Positions 23,845 to 32,494 of a stretch of DNA of 64,000 nt are shown piece by piece. The DNA is from Candidatus Tepidiaquacellales bacterium UBA2330 (GTDB taxonomy: Bacteria > Bacteroidota > Ignavibacteria > Tepidaquicellales > Tepidaquicellaceae). Location: positions 1 through 64,000 of the forward strand of contig DDUU01000051.1 in NCBI GenBank assembly GCA_002344965.1. The letters run 5' to 3'. Both the position numbers and the translations under genes were made by a program. The first letter of the stretch is position 1, and each line of letters starts with the position of its first letter. The notes under the pieces were generated by a model. The model did not search any database and was not told the origin of the DNA. It saw nothing but the letters and a program-made list of their open reading frames with translations.

Positions 23845-26514
23845 TTAAACGATGAGCGGATTGGGTTTATTCGGATCCAGCCCAAGATCATTCACAGCTT
23901 TTTTTACTACTGTTTCTTTTATTTTCTTTTCTTTAAAGAGAGAATAAAGAGCCGCAATAGTAATATATCTGTAATCTACTTCAAAGAAATTTCTCAATTG
24001 ATTGCGTCCGTCGCTTCTTCCAAATCCATCAGTTCCGAGAATATAGAAGCTTCCCGGAATCCATTTTGATATTGATGCCGGAAGGGCTTTTACATAATCT
24101 GAAGCAGCAACAAATACACCATTTTCTTTTGAAAGCACTTTCTCAATATAAGACATATTATTTAAACCCGGATTAACCATATTTTTTCTTTCGGTTTCAA
24201 TACAGTCAAAATACAATTCCTTATAACTGGTTACGCTCCACACATCTGTTGATACTTTATAATTTTTTTCCAAAATCTCACTTGCCTTTACCGCTTCATT
24301 CAGAATAGAACCGCTTCCGAAAAGGTGAGCTTTAAGTTTACTTGTTTTAATTTTAGATTTAGAATATTTATAAATTCCTTTTAAAATACCTTCACTAACA
24401 CCTTTTGGCATTGCAGGCATTTTATAGGGTTCATTCATTACAGTCAGATAATAAAAAATGTCTTCCTGATTTTCATACATCCTTTTTAATCCGTCTTCGA
24501 TGATTACTGCAAGCTCATAAGCAAAAGCAGGGTCATAGCATTTCAGATTCGGAACGGTGAGTGAGAGCAAATGACTGTTTCCGTCCTGATGCTGAAGACC
24601 TTCACCGCTTAAAGTAGTCCTACCAGCAGTACCTCCTAAAAGAAAGCCTCTTGTCCTGCAGTCCGCAGCTGCCCAGATAAGATCCCCAATTCTTTGAAAT
24701 CCGAACATTGAATAAAAGATGAAGAAAGGAATCATATTAATGCCGTGAGTCGAATATGAAGTGCCTGCAGCTATGAAAGAAGACATTGAGCCGGCTTCAG
24801 TAATTCCTTCCTCCAGGATCTGACCGCCTTTTTCTTCTTTATAGTAAAGGAGACTTCCTTTATCAACTGGTTCATAGAGCTGACCGGAGTGTGAATATAT
24901 TCCAACTTGTCTGAACAGGGATTCCATACCGAAAGTCCTGGCTTCATCCGGAACGATTGGCACGATATACTTTCCGATATCTTTATCTTTAAGAAGTTTA
25001 GAAAGCAGATGAACAAAAGCCATAGTAGTCGCTACTTCCCTATCACCATTGCCATTATAAAATTCACTGAAAAGATCGCCTTTAGGTATTTTCAACGGAG
25101 GCGCTGAATTTCCGTTTCTGCTTGGAATAAATCCGCCCAGTTCATTTCTTCTGTTTTTAAGATAATTCAATTCTTCAGAATCTTCAGCAGGTTTATAAAA
25201 AGGCGCGTCAGCTACTTCTTTATCTGAGATAGGAATTCCGAACCGGCTTCTGAATTCCTTTAACTCCTGTTCATTTAGTTTCTTCTGCTGATGAGTAATA
25301 TTTCTGCCTTCACCTGATTCACCAAGACCATAACCTTTAATAGTTTGCGCAAGGATAACAGTCGGAGAACCTTTATGATTAAAAGCATTTTCATACGCTG
25401 CAAATACTTTATCCGGATCGTGACCACCTCGTTTAAGTTTTCTTAACTGTTCATCGGAATAATTACTGACCATATCAAGTAACTCCGGATCTTTTCCGAA
25501 AAAATCTTTTCTTATATAATCACCCCCCATTACAGTATATTTCTGAAACTGCCCATCGACTACATTATTCATAACTTCTACTAATTTTCCATTTTCATCT
25601 TTAGCAATCAGCGGATCCCAGTCGCCTCCCCAGATCACTTTAACCGCATTCCAGCCGGCGCCTCTGAAAATGGCTTCGAGCTCCTGGATAATTTTTCCGT
25701 TGCCTCTCACGGGTCCGTCTAATCTCTGCAGATTACAGTTAATTACAAAAATTAGATTGTCGAGATTTTCTCTTGCAGCGAGTGTTATAGCTCCGAGAGA
25801 TTCGGGTTCATCCGTTTCCCCGTCACCTAAGAAAGCCCAAACTTTCTGATCTGTTTTTTTAAGGATGCCTCTGTCTTCAAGATATCTGTTAAACCTTGCC
25901 TGATAGATTGCCATTATCGGACTAAGTCCCATGGAGACAGTTGGAAACTGCCAGAACTTAGGCATCAGCCAGGGATGAGGATATGAGGATAATCCTCTAT
26001 CAGAAGACAATTCTCTTCTGAAATTATTCAAATCTTTTTCAGTAATTCTTCCTTCAAGCATAGCTCTTGCATAAATACCCGGAGCAGCGTGGCCCTGAAA
26101 ATAAATTATATCACCTCCGGAGGGATGATCTTTGCCTCTGAAAAAATGGTTGAATCCTACTTCATAAAGCGTAGCGGCTGAGGCGTATGTGGAAATATGA
26201 CCGCCAATGCCGTTGAGTTCGCGGTTAGCTCTTACAACCATTGCCATTGCATTCCATCGCAGGATACTTTTTATTCTTCTTTCGATTTCCCTGCTGCCCG
26301 GATAGACCGGCTGCGTTTCAGCGGGAATCGTATTAATATAAGGAGTATTTGCCGTAAATGGGATTTTAATACCGAACTTTTGAGCTTTGATCTGTAATTT
26401 CCTTAAAATTTCGCTTACCCGTTCAGGTCCCTGAGTTTCAAATATATATTCAAGGGATTCAATCCATTCTTTATTTTCGTCTTCTCTTAAATTTCTGTTA
26501 ATTTCTTTGGTCAT
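23845..26514 (-). CDS. aceE: pyruvate dehydrogenase E1 component, homodimeric type
   Basis: An 889-residue thiamine-diphosphate enzyme matching the single-chain homodimeric E1 (about 890 residues), not the split alpha/beta type. The TPP motif GDGETDEPESLGA through to VINCNLQRLDGPVRG is near residues 230-275. HISTYASAATLYEVGFNHFFRG and the C-terminal GTDGFGRSDGRNQLRNFFEVD are also hallmarks. It decarboxylates pyruvate and acetylates the lipoyl group of E2. It is first in the aceE-aceF unit, with an intergenic region upstream that contains hairpin elements. Confidence 0.95.
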   Translation of the reverse strand: MTKEINRNLREDENKEWIESLEYIFETQGPERVSEILRKLQIKAQKFGIKIPFTANTPYINTIPAETQPVYPGSREIERRIKSILRWNAMAMVVRANRELNGIGGHISTYASAATLYEVGFNHFFRGKDHPSGGDIIYFQGHAAPGIYARAMLEGRITEKDLNNFRRELSSDRGLSSYPHPWLMPKFWQFPTVSMGLSPIMAIYQARFNRYLEDRGILKKTDQKVWAFLGDGETDEPESLGAITLAARENLDNLIFVINCNLQRLDGPVRGNGKIIQELEAIFRGAGWNAVKVIWGGDWDPLIAKDENGKLVEVMNNVVDGQFQKYTVMGGDYIRKDFFGKDPELLDMVSNYSDEQLRKLKRGGHDPDKVFAAYENAFNHKGSPTVILAQTIKGYGLGESGEGRNITHQQKKLNEQELKEFRSRFGIPISDKEVADAPFYKPAEDSEELNYLKNRRNELGGFIPSRNGNSAPPLKIPKGDLFSEFYNGNGDREVATTMAFVHLLSKLLKDKDIGKYIVPIVPDEARTFGMESLFRQVGIYSHSGQLYEPVDKGSLLYYKEEKGGQILEEGITEAGSMSSFIAAGTSYSTHGINMIPFFIFYSMFGFQRIGDLIWAAADCRTRGFLLGGTAGRTTLSGEGLQHQDGNSHLLSLTVPNLKCYDPAFAYELAVIIEDGLKRMYENQEDIFYYLTVMNEPYKMPAMPKGVSEGILKGIYKYSKSKIKTSKLKAHLFGSGSILNEAVKASEILEKNYKVSTDVWSVTSYKELYFDCIETERKNMVNPGLNNMSYIEKVLSKENGVFVAASDYVKALPASISKWIPGSFYILGTDGFGRSDGRNQLRNFFEVDYRYITIAALYSLFKEKKIKETVVKKAVNDLGLDPNKPNPLIV

Positions 26515-26895
26515 TTAATCATTTAAATTTTTCAAGCATAAAAATAACTATTTGAAGTCAAAGACATTAGTGAAAAATTTATATTAGCCGAATCAAGAAA
26601 AAATAGTTTATAAGTAAGTAATTTTCAAATTCAATATTCAAAGTAGAATTTAAACGCAATTAGAATCTGCAATTTATATGAAATAAAAGATCAGATAACA
26701 TTTATAAAAACCGGGTTAAGTATTCAGTTTCAGCATCTTCTGCGAAAAACCACTAAAGTGGTTTTCCGCCGATTCACGGAATACAATTCCGTGATACACC
26801 CACTTTCCCTCCCCCGCACTTTCTCAAATATTTTCATCAAATTTTTTACTTCAATTAAGTATATTTATAAAACCAAAATTTAATACTCTGCTATT
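26515..26895. other. 381-base intergenic region between divergent aceE and aminotransferase genes
   Basis: AT-rich non-coding DNA that must hold the promoters of both flanking genes. It contains a compact, less AT-rich block at 26741-26820 with two strong inverted repeats, listed separately. I found no open frame with coding character and no tRNA. Confidence 0.7.
26746..26806. repeat. double hairpin element with an alternative pairing
   Basis: First inverted repeat: AAAACCACT (26746-26754) and AGTGGTTTT (26757-26765). Second: TCACGGAAT (26774-26782) and ATTCCGTGA (26786-26794), loop ACA. In addition AAAGTGG (26755-26761) can pair with CCACTTT (26800-26806), which would disrupt the first hairpin and enclose the second. 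It lies about 90 bases upstream of the aminotransferase ATG. It may be a dispersed palindromic repeat or a regulatory leader structure. Confidence 0.65.
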
Positions 26896-28188
26896 ATGAA
26901 CAACCTTATTGAAGTATCAAAAACTAAGGAACTTATCGTTTCCAAAATGGCTGAAAATCTTATCGGTTCAGAAATTATTAAACTCGCCTGGCAGATTAAT
27001 GATAAGATCGCCGAAGGTCAGGAAATTTTTAACCTGACTATCGGGGATTTTGACCCTGATATTTTTCCCATCCCGGCTCCTTTTAAAGAAGGAATCAAAA
27101 AGGCTTACGATAATAATGAAACCAATTATCCTCCGGGAGAAGGCGTTACTGATTTAAGAAATGCCGTCTCTGATTATCTGCGGGATATTGCAGGACTCGA
27201 TTACGGAGTTGACGATATTATAATTACCAGCGGGGCAAGACCGGTAATTTTTTCCGCATACAACAGTATTCTTGACCCCGGCGATACTGTGATATTTCCT
27301 GTTCCTTCCTGGAATAATAATCATTATACTCATCTCGCAAGATGTAAAGCTGTTACTATTGATACAAAACCTGAAAATAACTTTATGCCGACTGCGGAAG
27401 AGATCGAGCCATTTGTAAAAGACGCTTCGCTTCTTTCTCTTTGCTCTCCGCTAAATCCTACAGGCACTGTGTTTACTGAAAATGAACTTGCAAAAATCTG
27501 TGATCTCATAGTTTCAGAAAATAACAGAAGAGGAGATTCGCAAAAACCGCTTTATCTTTTATTTGATCAGATATACTGGCAGCTTACTTTCGGTGATATA
27601 AAACATTTCAGTCCGGTACTCATTAATCCTGCTATGAAAAACTACACTGTCTTCATTGACGGCATCAGCAAAGTCTTTTGCGCTACTGGCGTTAGAGTCG
27701 GCTGGGGTTTTGGTCCGAGAAAAGTTATCAATAAAATGAAATCCATTGTCTCTCACATGGGTGCATGGGCTCCTAAAGCTGAGCAGATTGCTCTTGCTGA
27801 ATATTATTCCGATTATGATCTTGTTGATACTTTTCTTGAAAATGTTAAAGAAGGCATTTTTATTAGGTTACAATCTTTTTATGAAAAATTTAAGGATCTT
27901 AAAAAAGACGGTTTCAGCGTGGATGCTATATCACCGCAGGCTTCGATATTTATGACTGTAAAAATTGATCTCATCGGCAAAAAACTGAAAGACGGAACAA
28001 TACTTGACAACTCTGAAACGGTAACTGATTTCCTCATTGAAAAAGCAAAATTAGCCCTGGTTCCGTTTGCATCTTTCGGATCTTCTGCGAATTCAGTATG
28101 GTACAGAGTAGCTGTCGGCACCTGTACTCTTGACCAGATTGATGTGATCATGAATAATTTCAGATCAGCTCTTTCAGAACTTGAATAA
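26896..28188 (+). CDS. class I/II pyridoxal-phosphate aminotransferase
   Basis: A 430-residue fold-type I aminotransferase. Lys259 in DGISKVFCATGVRVGWGFGP is the PLP Schiff-base residue, and the downstream Arg of RVGW matches the phosphate- and carboxylate-binding region. LCSPLNPTGTVF contains the conserved Asn-Pro, and NYPPGEGVTDLRNAVSDYL is the usual substrate-entry segment. Family members act on aspartate, aromatic amino acids or alanine; the substrate is not clear. It stands alone after the 381-base intergenic region. Confidence 0.87.
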   Translation: MNNLIEVSKTKELIVSKMAENLIGSEIIKLAWQINDKIAEGQEIFNLTIGDFDPDIFPIPAPFKEGIKKAYDNNETNYPPGEGVTDLRNAVSDYLRDIAGLDYGVDDIIITSGARPVIFSAYNSILDPGDTVIFPVPSWNNNHYTHLARCKAVTIDTKPENNFMPTAEEIEPFVKDASLLSLCSPLNPTGTVFTENELAKICDLIVSENNRRGDSQKPLYLLFDQIYWQLTFGDIKHFSPVLINPAMKNYTVFIDGISKVFCATGVRVGWGFGPRKVINKMKSIVSHMGAWAPKAEQIALAEYYSDYDLVDTFLENVKEGIFIRLQSFYEKFKDLKKDGFSVDAISPQASIFMTVKIDLIGKKLKDGTILDNSETVTDFLIEKAKLALVPFASFGSSANSVWYRVAVGTCTLDQIDVIMNNFRSALSELE

Positions 28189-28228
28189 ATTCCCTTAATT
28201 TATTTTTTCTGAATTTATAATTTTATAT

Positions 28229-28735
28229 TTGAACGACAGACTTGAACTAATAAAGTACATGCTTGAAGACATCAGAAAGGTTACTCTTTCCGGAGTAAGT
28301 CATTTAAGTAAAGAACAATTATTTCAGGAGCCGGTAAAAGGTGAATATCCGATCGGCGCATATCTTTTACATTTCGCTGAATGTGAAATTTCATGGCTGG
28401 AAATTTTATCGGGCATTCCTCAGCCTGAAGATTTGAAGAAAAGAGCATTTTACGACAAATGGTTTGATCCGTCAGGTATACCTGATCCGCCCTCGTTACC
28501 GCCTGAGATTTCTTATTATCTAGATGTAACAGGCGAAGCAAGAAAAAATCTGACTGATTACATTTCGGGAATGAAAGATTCTGAACTGGAAGAAAATATT
28601 ACGATGAAAAGAAGGAACGGAGATAATACTTTACAAAAAAAATGGATATTATATCACCTTATAGAACATGAAGCTCATCACCGCGGACAAATGTTTATGC
28701 TTTTAAGAATGGCGGGAATGAATAAAAATAAATGA
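28229..28735 (+). CDS. DinB-like four-helix metal-binding protein
   Basis: A 168-residue protein of the DinB/DUF664 superfamily. The metal-ligand histidines are visible in LLHFAECE (about residue 48) and in the C-terminal HEAHHRGQMFMLLRMAGM helix. Relatives include bacillithiol- and mycothiol-dependent transferases and damage-inducible proteins; the substrate is unknown. It starts at TTG (28229). Its ATGA stop/start overlap with tag suggests coupled translation, which may hint at a stress or DNA-damage role. Confidence 0.85.
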   Translation: MNDRLELIKYMLEDIRKVTLSGVSHLSKEQLFQEPVKGEYPIGAYLLHFAECEISWLEILSGIPQPEDLKKRAFYDKWFDPSGIPDPPSLPPEISYYLDVTGEARKNLTDYISGMKDSELEENITMKRRNGDNTLQKKWILYHLIEHEAHHRGQMFMLLRMAGMNKNK

Positions 28736-29331
28736 AAACTGAATTCAAGGTAGCAGATAAAAAAGTAAGATGCGGGTGGTGTCTGTCGGGTGAACTCATG
28801 GTGAAATATCATGATGAAGAATGGGGAAATCCTGTTCATGATGATAAAAAACTTTTTGAATTTTTACTCCTTGACGCATTTCAGGCTGGATTAAGCTGGT
28901 CTACGATTATTAACAAAAGAAAGAACTTCAAAAAAGCTTTTGATAATTTTAATTATAAAAAGATTGCAAAGTATGACAGTAAAAAAATAAACGAACTTTT
29001 AAATGATGAGGGAATAATAAGAAACAAACTTAAAATTTATTCATCGGTTGAAAATGCAAAATTATTTATTGAGATTCAGAAAGAGTTTGGAAGTTTTGAC
29101 AAGTATATATGGCAGTTCACAGGAGGTAAGACAATTCACAACAACAGAAAATCCATGAAAGATATACCTGCAGTGTCAGCAGAATCTGACGCAATGAGCA
29201 AAGATCTTAAAAAACGCGGATTTAATTTTGTCGGATCGACAATTTGTTACGCTTTTATGCAGGCAGCCGGAATGGTTAACGATCATATTGAAAATTGCTT
29301 CCGCTTTAAAGCCGTAAAAAAATTAAAATAA
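28732..29331 (+). CDS. tag: DNA-3-methyladenine glycosylase I
   Basis: A 199-residue base-excision repair enzyme that removes 3-methyladenine. The zinc-snap Cys and the aromatic pocket are seen in RCGWCLSGELMVKYHDEEWG near the N-terminus. FEFLLLDAFQAGLSWSTIINKRKNF forms the helix-hairpin-helix-associated core. The C-terminal His-Asn region (AAGMVNDHIENCFR) supplies the remaining zinc ligands. Its start overlaps the DinB-like gene by four bases. The TAA stop (29329-29331) is followed in the same reading frame by a long open SprT-like sequence. Confidence 0.93.
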   Translation: MKTEFKVADKKVRCGWCLSGELMVKYHDEEWGNPVHDDKKLFEFLLLDAFQAGLSWSTIINKRKNFKKAFDNFNYKKIAKYDSKKINELLNDEGIIRNKLKIYSSVENAKLFIEIQKEFGSFDKYIWQFTGGKTIHNNRKSMKDIPAVSAESDAMSKDLKKRGFNFVGSTICYAFMQAAGMVNDHIENCFRFKAVKKLK

Positions 29332-29337
29332 TTATTT

Positions 29338-29955
29338 ATTTCCGACAGAAACAAAATAATCCTCAGCAAATATATTCCGGAAGGTTCCGTTGATATTATA
29401 ATTCAATGGATTGAGGAATACCGTTTTCTCTTAAAGATCACAAAATCCCGTCAGTCAAAACTTGGCGATTATACTCATCCTTACAAAGGAAAGCCTCATA
29501 AGATCACCGTAAATCACAATCTTAACAAATATTTCTTCCTGATAATACTTGTGCATGAAATTGCTCACCTCACTTGTTACAGGAAATACTCTAAAAATAT
29601 ATTACCGCACGGACAGGAATGGAAATCAGAATTTAATTTTCATATGAAGTATTTTCTGGAAATGAATATCTTTCCCGAAGAGTTAAATAATTACATGAAA
29701 TTGTATTCAGTAAGTCCTTCGGCAGCAAGCTGTACGGATGTCCGTCTCTTAAAAATATTAAAAAAATATGATGATCCGTCTGATTATATTCATCTTGAAG
29801 AGCTGAATGAAAACCAGATATTCAGTCTCAGGGATTCGCGAAGATATATCAAAGGTAAAAAGCTGCGTAAAAGATTTTTGTGCACTGAGATCGGAACAGG
29901 CAAAAAATTTCTTATCAGTCCAGTTGCTGACGTGATCAGGGAATCTCTTTTTTAG
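29338..29955 (+). CDS. SprT-like zinc metalloprotease-fold protein with non-canonical start
   Basis: A SprT-like protein of about 205 residues. The frame is open from the tag stop codon, and the residues ahead of the metal site read as genuine family sequence: SKYIPEGSVDIIIQWIEEY, SRQSKLGDYTHPYKGKPHK, then VHEIAH with zinc ligands HExxH and a following HGQEW. There is no ATG, GTG or TTG in frame between the tag TAA and the GTG that encodes the Val right before HEIAH (29551), where starting would delete the fold. I place the start at ATT 29338; ATA at 29356 is another option, and readthrough of the tag stop is a third. The cellular substrate is unknown. Confidence 0.75.
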   Translation: MSDRNKIILSKYIPEGSVDIIIQWIEEYRFLLKITKSRQSKLGDYTHPYKGKPHKITVNHNLNKYFFLIILVHEIAHLTCYRKYSKNILPHGQEWKSEFNFHMKYFLEMNIFPEELNNYMKLYSVSPSAASCTDVRLLKILKKYDDPSDYIHLEELNENQIFSLRDSRRYIKGKKLRKRFLCTEIGTGKKFLISPVADVIRESLF

Positions 29956-29980
29956 AAAATTTCCGAAACCGGATTTTATA

Positions 29981-30763
29981 ATGTTATATTTCAAAACACT
30001 TTATCAGGAGCGGTCATATTTCTTTAATTCAGTATTTCTGATTTTCTTGCTGCTGGTAATTATCCTTCTAACATTTGATCTTGAATTCAGCGGTAGCTCA
30101 AATTCAGATACGTTAGCGCCTGTCTGGCTGTTTATTACTGCAGGAGGCGGTGTATATGGAATTGCTGTAACTCTAATATTAGTATCTGCATTTGTGCTTT
30201 ACAATTTTAAGTTCAGCAGATCAAACAGAAGAGTTGCGCTTTTATTTCTGCTTACAGTATTTTGTGTTCAATTAATAAATACCGGCGTTACTTTTTTTAT
30301 TCTTAAGGATTCTATTTCGAAACCGAGACCATCTCAGTTGTATATTACCGGTGGTGAGTTAAAAGATCCGTCCGGTGTTTTATTTTTCGACCGGCTTCCT
30401 GAGGAAAAGAAAAAATATCTTCGGGAAATGACAGAAAATAATCCGGATAAGTTTAAGGAAATTTATCCGCCTATACTGTATAACTGGATTAATGAGACAG
30501 AAAATTCTTTTCCGTCCGGCCATTCACAGTCTTCATTTTTTATAGCAGTGATCTTTGCATTTATAATATCATCATTCGTTTCAAAAAAAAACAGATATCT
30601 TACAGTTATTCCGCTGCTTTGGGCGCTGCTTGTATCCCTGTCAAGAGTGGTCATCGGTGTTCATTATAATACCGATGTAATTGCAGGTGCTTTTATGGGA
30701 ATAATCTCAGCTCTTGCAGTTATTTCCATTAAAAAATTCAATGTTTTATTTCAACGATATTGA
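29981..30763 (+). CDS. PAP2-family membrane phosphatase
   Basis: A 260-residue integral membrane phosphatase with about six hydrophobic segments. All three acid-phosphatase motifs are present: LKDSISKPRP (C1), SFPSGHSQSS (C2) and SRVVIGVHYNTDV (C3), supplying the catalytic His pair. It probably dephosphorylates a lipid such as undecaprenyl pyrophosphate, phosphatidic acid or a lipid A phosphate at the periplasmic face. A loop insert (about residues 115-165) between C1 and C2 is longer than usual. It follows the SprT-like gene by 25 bases. Confidence 0.88.
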   Translation: MLYFKTLYQERSYFFNSVFLIFLLLVIILLTFDLEFSGSSNSDTLAPVWLFITAGGGVYGIAVTLILVSAFVLYNFKFSRSNRRVALLFLLTVFCVQLINTGVTFFILKDSISKPRPSQLYITGGELKDPSGVLFFDRLPEEKKKYLREMTENNPDKFKEIYPPILYNWINETENSFPSGHSQSSFFIAVIFAFIISSFVSKKNRYLTVIPLLWALLVSLSRVVIGVHYNTDVIAGAFMGIISALAVISIKKFNVLFQRY

Positions 30764-30816
30764 TTATTTTTTTAATAAACCCTGATCAGAAATTTTTAAT
30801 TGTATATAAATAATTT

Positions 30817-31404
30817 ATGGCGGATGTAACTGACTGGACTAACTATTACAAAGTTCATAAGGAAAGAAAGGCAAGAGATTTACTCATTAAAACTTTTGAA
30901 TTATTTGATAAAGATAATTTTAATTCCGGAATTGCTTATGATCTGGGCTGCGGCAACGGGCACGAGACATATGAGCTTCTGAAAAAAGGGTGGCAGGTTA
31001 CTGCAGTCGATAACAATGAAAATGTACCAGAGTTAATGAATGAGATAAGTATTGAATTTAAAGACAGACTTAATATTCAGATCACATCATTTGAAAACAT
31101 TAGATGGACAAAATGTGATCTTATCAATGCAAACTACTCTCTTCCCTTTTGTCCGGAAGAGCATTTTGAATTTGTCTGGGATAACATAATTAATTCTCTT
31201 AACATTAACGGAAGGTTTTCAGGTCAGCTTTTCGGAGACCGAGATGAATGGGATCTTGTAAGACATTCAAAGGAACAGGCGATAAAAAGATTTGAAGGAA
31301 TGGAATTAGAATATTTCAATGAAACGGAAAAAGATGACAAAACAGCTACAGGAGAATTAAAGCACTGGCACTTGTTCGATATTATTGCCCGTAAAATAAA
31401 ATAA
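30817..31404 (+). CDS. class I SAM-dependent methyltransferase
   Basis: A 195-residue protein with SAM motif I YDLGCGNGHET near residues 45-55 and acidic motif II VTAVDNNENV. The FVWDNIINSLNINGRFSGQLFGDRDEW segment corresponds to motifs V-VI. It resembles small TehB-like methyltransferases, but nothing indicates the substrate. A PAP2 phosphatase precedes and a DUF952 gene follows within 20 bases. Confidence 0.83.
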   Translation: MADVTDWTNYYKVHKERKARDLLIKTFELFDKDNFNSGIAYDLGCGNGHETYELLKKGWQVTAVDNNENVPELMNEISIEFKDRLNIQITSFENIRWTKCDLINANYSLPFCPEEHFEFVWDNIINSLNINGRFSGQLFGDRDEWDLVRHSKEQAIKRFEGMELEYFNETEKDDKTATGELKHWHLFDIIARKIK

Positions 31405-31421
31405 AAATAATTGGCACTTTA

Positions 31422-31763
31422 ATGGAAATAATTTATCATCTGACTTTTAAAAAGAACAGAGTCCTTTTCAGAAAATCAAAACCATACCGGACAGATTCGC
31501 TTGATTCAGAAGGATTCATTCATTGTTCGCCAAAGGATAAAGTCAGGTCATCGGCTGCAAAGTTTTTTAAAAAGGAAAAAGAAATTCTGCTGATATATAT
31601 TGATCAGTCAAAAGTAAGAAGCGAGATTATCTGGGAAGATTCAAACAATGATAATTTTCTGTTCCCGCATATTTACGGAGAGCTTAATTTTGAAGCTGTT
31701 ATAGAGATTGCTGAGATTTCAAGAGATGAAAACGGTATATTTGTTTTTCCTGACGGATTTTAA
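31422..31763 (+). CDS. DUF952 family protein
   Basis: A 113-residue protein matching DUF952 throughout. IYHLTFKK opens the fold, DSEGFIHCSPKDKV holds the conserved Gly-Phe-Ile-His-Cys-Ser block, and FPHIYGELNFEAVIEI carries the conserved His-Ile-Tyr. The fold is related to ADP-ribosyltransferase-like or ASCH-type proteins by some classifications; no function is established. The TAA stop overlaps by four bases the stop of the convergent amidohydrolase gene. Confidence 0.85.
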   Translation: MEIIYHLTFKKNRVLFRKSKPYRTDSLDSEGFIHCSPKDKVRSSAAKFFKKEKEILLIYIDQSKVRSEIIWEDSNNDNFLFPHIYGELNFEAVIEIAEISRDENGIFVFPDGF

Positions 31764-32494
31764 GATGAAATAAGTCTTAGAATATTTCCTGAAAATATAA
31801 GTTCTTTTTCTTCAACAGATATATCCAGACTATCTACTATAGGTATATAAGTCAGCGGCAGACCCAGATTATAATCGCTTCCGAATATTACTTTTTCAGC
31901 TCCGGCATTTTTCACGGCAAGATTCATAAAATAAAATTCACGTACTGATTCCGTACCGAGATAAACATTCTTATATTTTTTATTTTTAACCTCTTCAGCG
32001 CAATCAAGATAAAGTGAGGGCTGATCACCGCCCATATGAGCTAATATAATTTTCAGATCCGGATACTTCAAAGCCGCTTCAAGAGGAAATTTATATCCCG
32101 CCATCTCCTGCCACCTGCCGCAGTGAACCACTATAACCTTTCCCGTATCCGCAGCGAGCCGGAGATATTTATCATATGAAGCGTCTGTAATCTTTAACCG
32201 CTGAATTGACGGATGTATTTTAAATGCGGAAATTTCATTTATGTTTTTTTCCAGGAATTCATCCAGCTTTTTATCCGCTGGATCTATCCAGGCATTAAAA
32301 TAAAATTTAAAACCGCAGGATTCCCTTGTAAGACTGAATAATTCTTTATTTGAAGTAGCGTCAGTCGGCATGCATAAAGCCGCCTCTACCCCTGAGCTTT
32401 TCATTACGCTGACCGCCTGTTCTACCGTCGAACCGTATTCAAAAAATATTTTACTCCATTTTCCAATATGAATGTGAGCATCGATAATTTTCAT
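31760..32494 (-). CDS. amidohydrolase-2 family metal-dependent hydrolase
   Basis: A 244-residue TIM-barrel hydrolase. It begins with IDAHIHIGKW, whose HxH would bind zinc, followed by FKIHPSIQRL, VVHCGRWQEM, ILAHMGGDQ and a final IFGSDYNLGLP with the metal-binding Asp. These are the barrel signatures of PF04909-type enzymes (decarboxylases and lactonases). It is the last gene of the long minus-strand run; its ATG overlaps the formyltransferase stop by four bases, so it may act in the same surface-sugar pathway. Substrate unknown. Confidence 0.83.
   Translation of the reverse strand: MKIIDAHIHIGKWSKIFFEYGSTVEQAVSVMKSSGVEAALCMPTDATSNKELFSLTRESCGFKFYFNAWIDPADKKLDEFLEKNINEISAFKIHPSIQRLKITDASYDKYLRLAADTGKVIVVHCGRWQEMAGYKFPLEAALKYPDLKIILAHMGGDQPSLYLDCAEEVKNKKYKNVYLGTESVREFYFMNLAVKNAGAEKVIFGSDYNLGLPLTYIPIVDSLDISVEEKELIFSGNILRLISS

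Noticed and set aside
29329..29331. TAA possibly reassigned to an amino acid
   Set aside because: TAA ends many other genes normally in this window (for example ftcD, purA-type and preA neighbours), so a general codon change is not credible; only local readthrough remains possible.
31760..31763. Four-base convergent overlap of the DUF952 and amidohydrolase stop codons
   Set aside because: The shared TTAA is a simple palindromic stop pair, common in compact genomes; no regulatory role is indicated.
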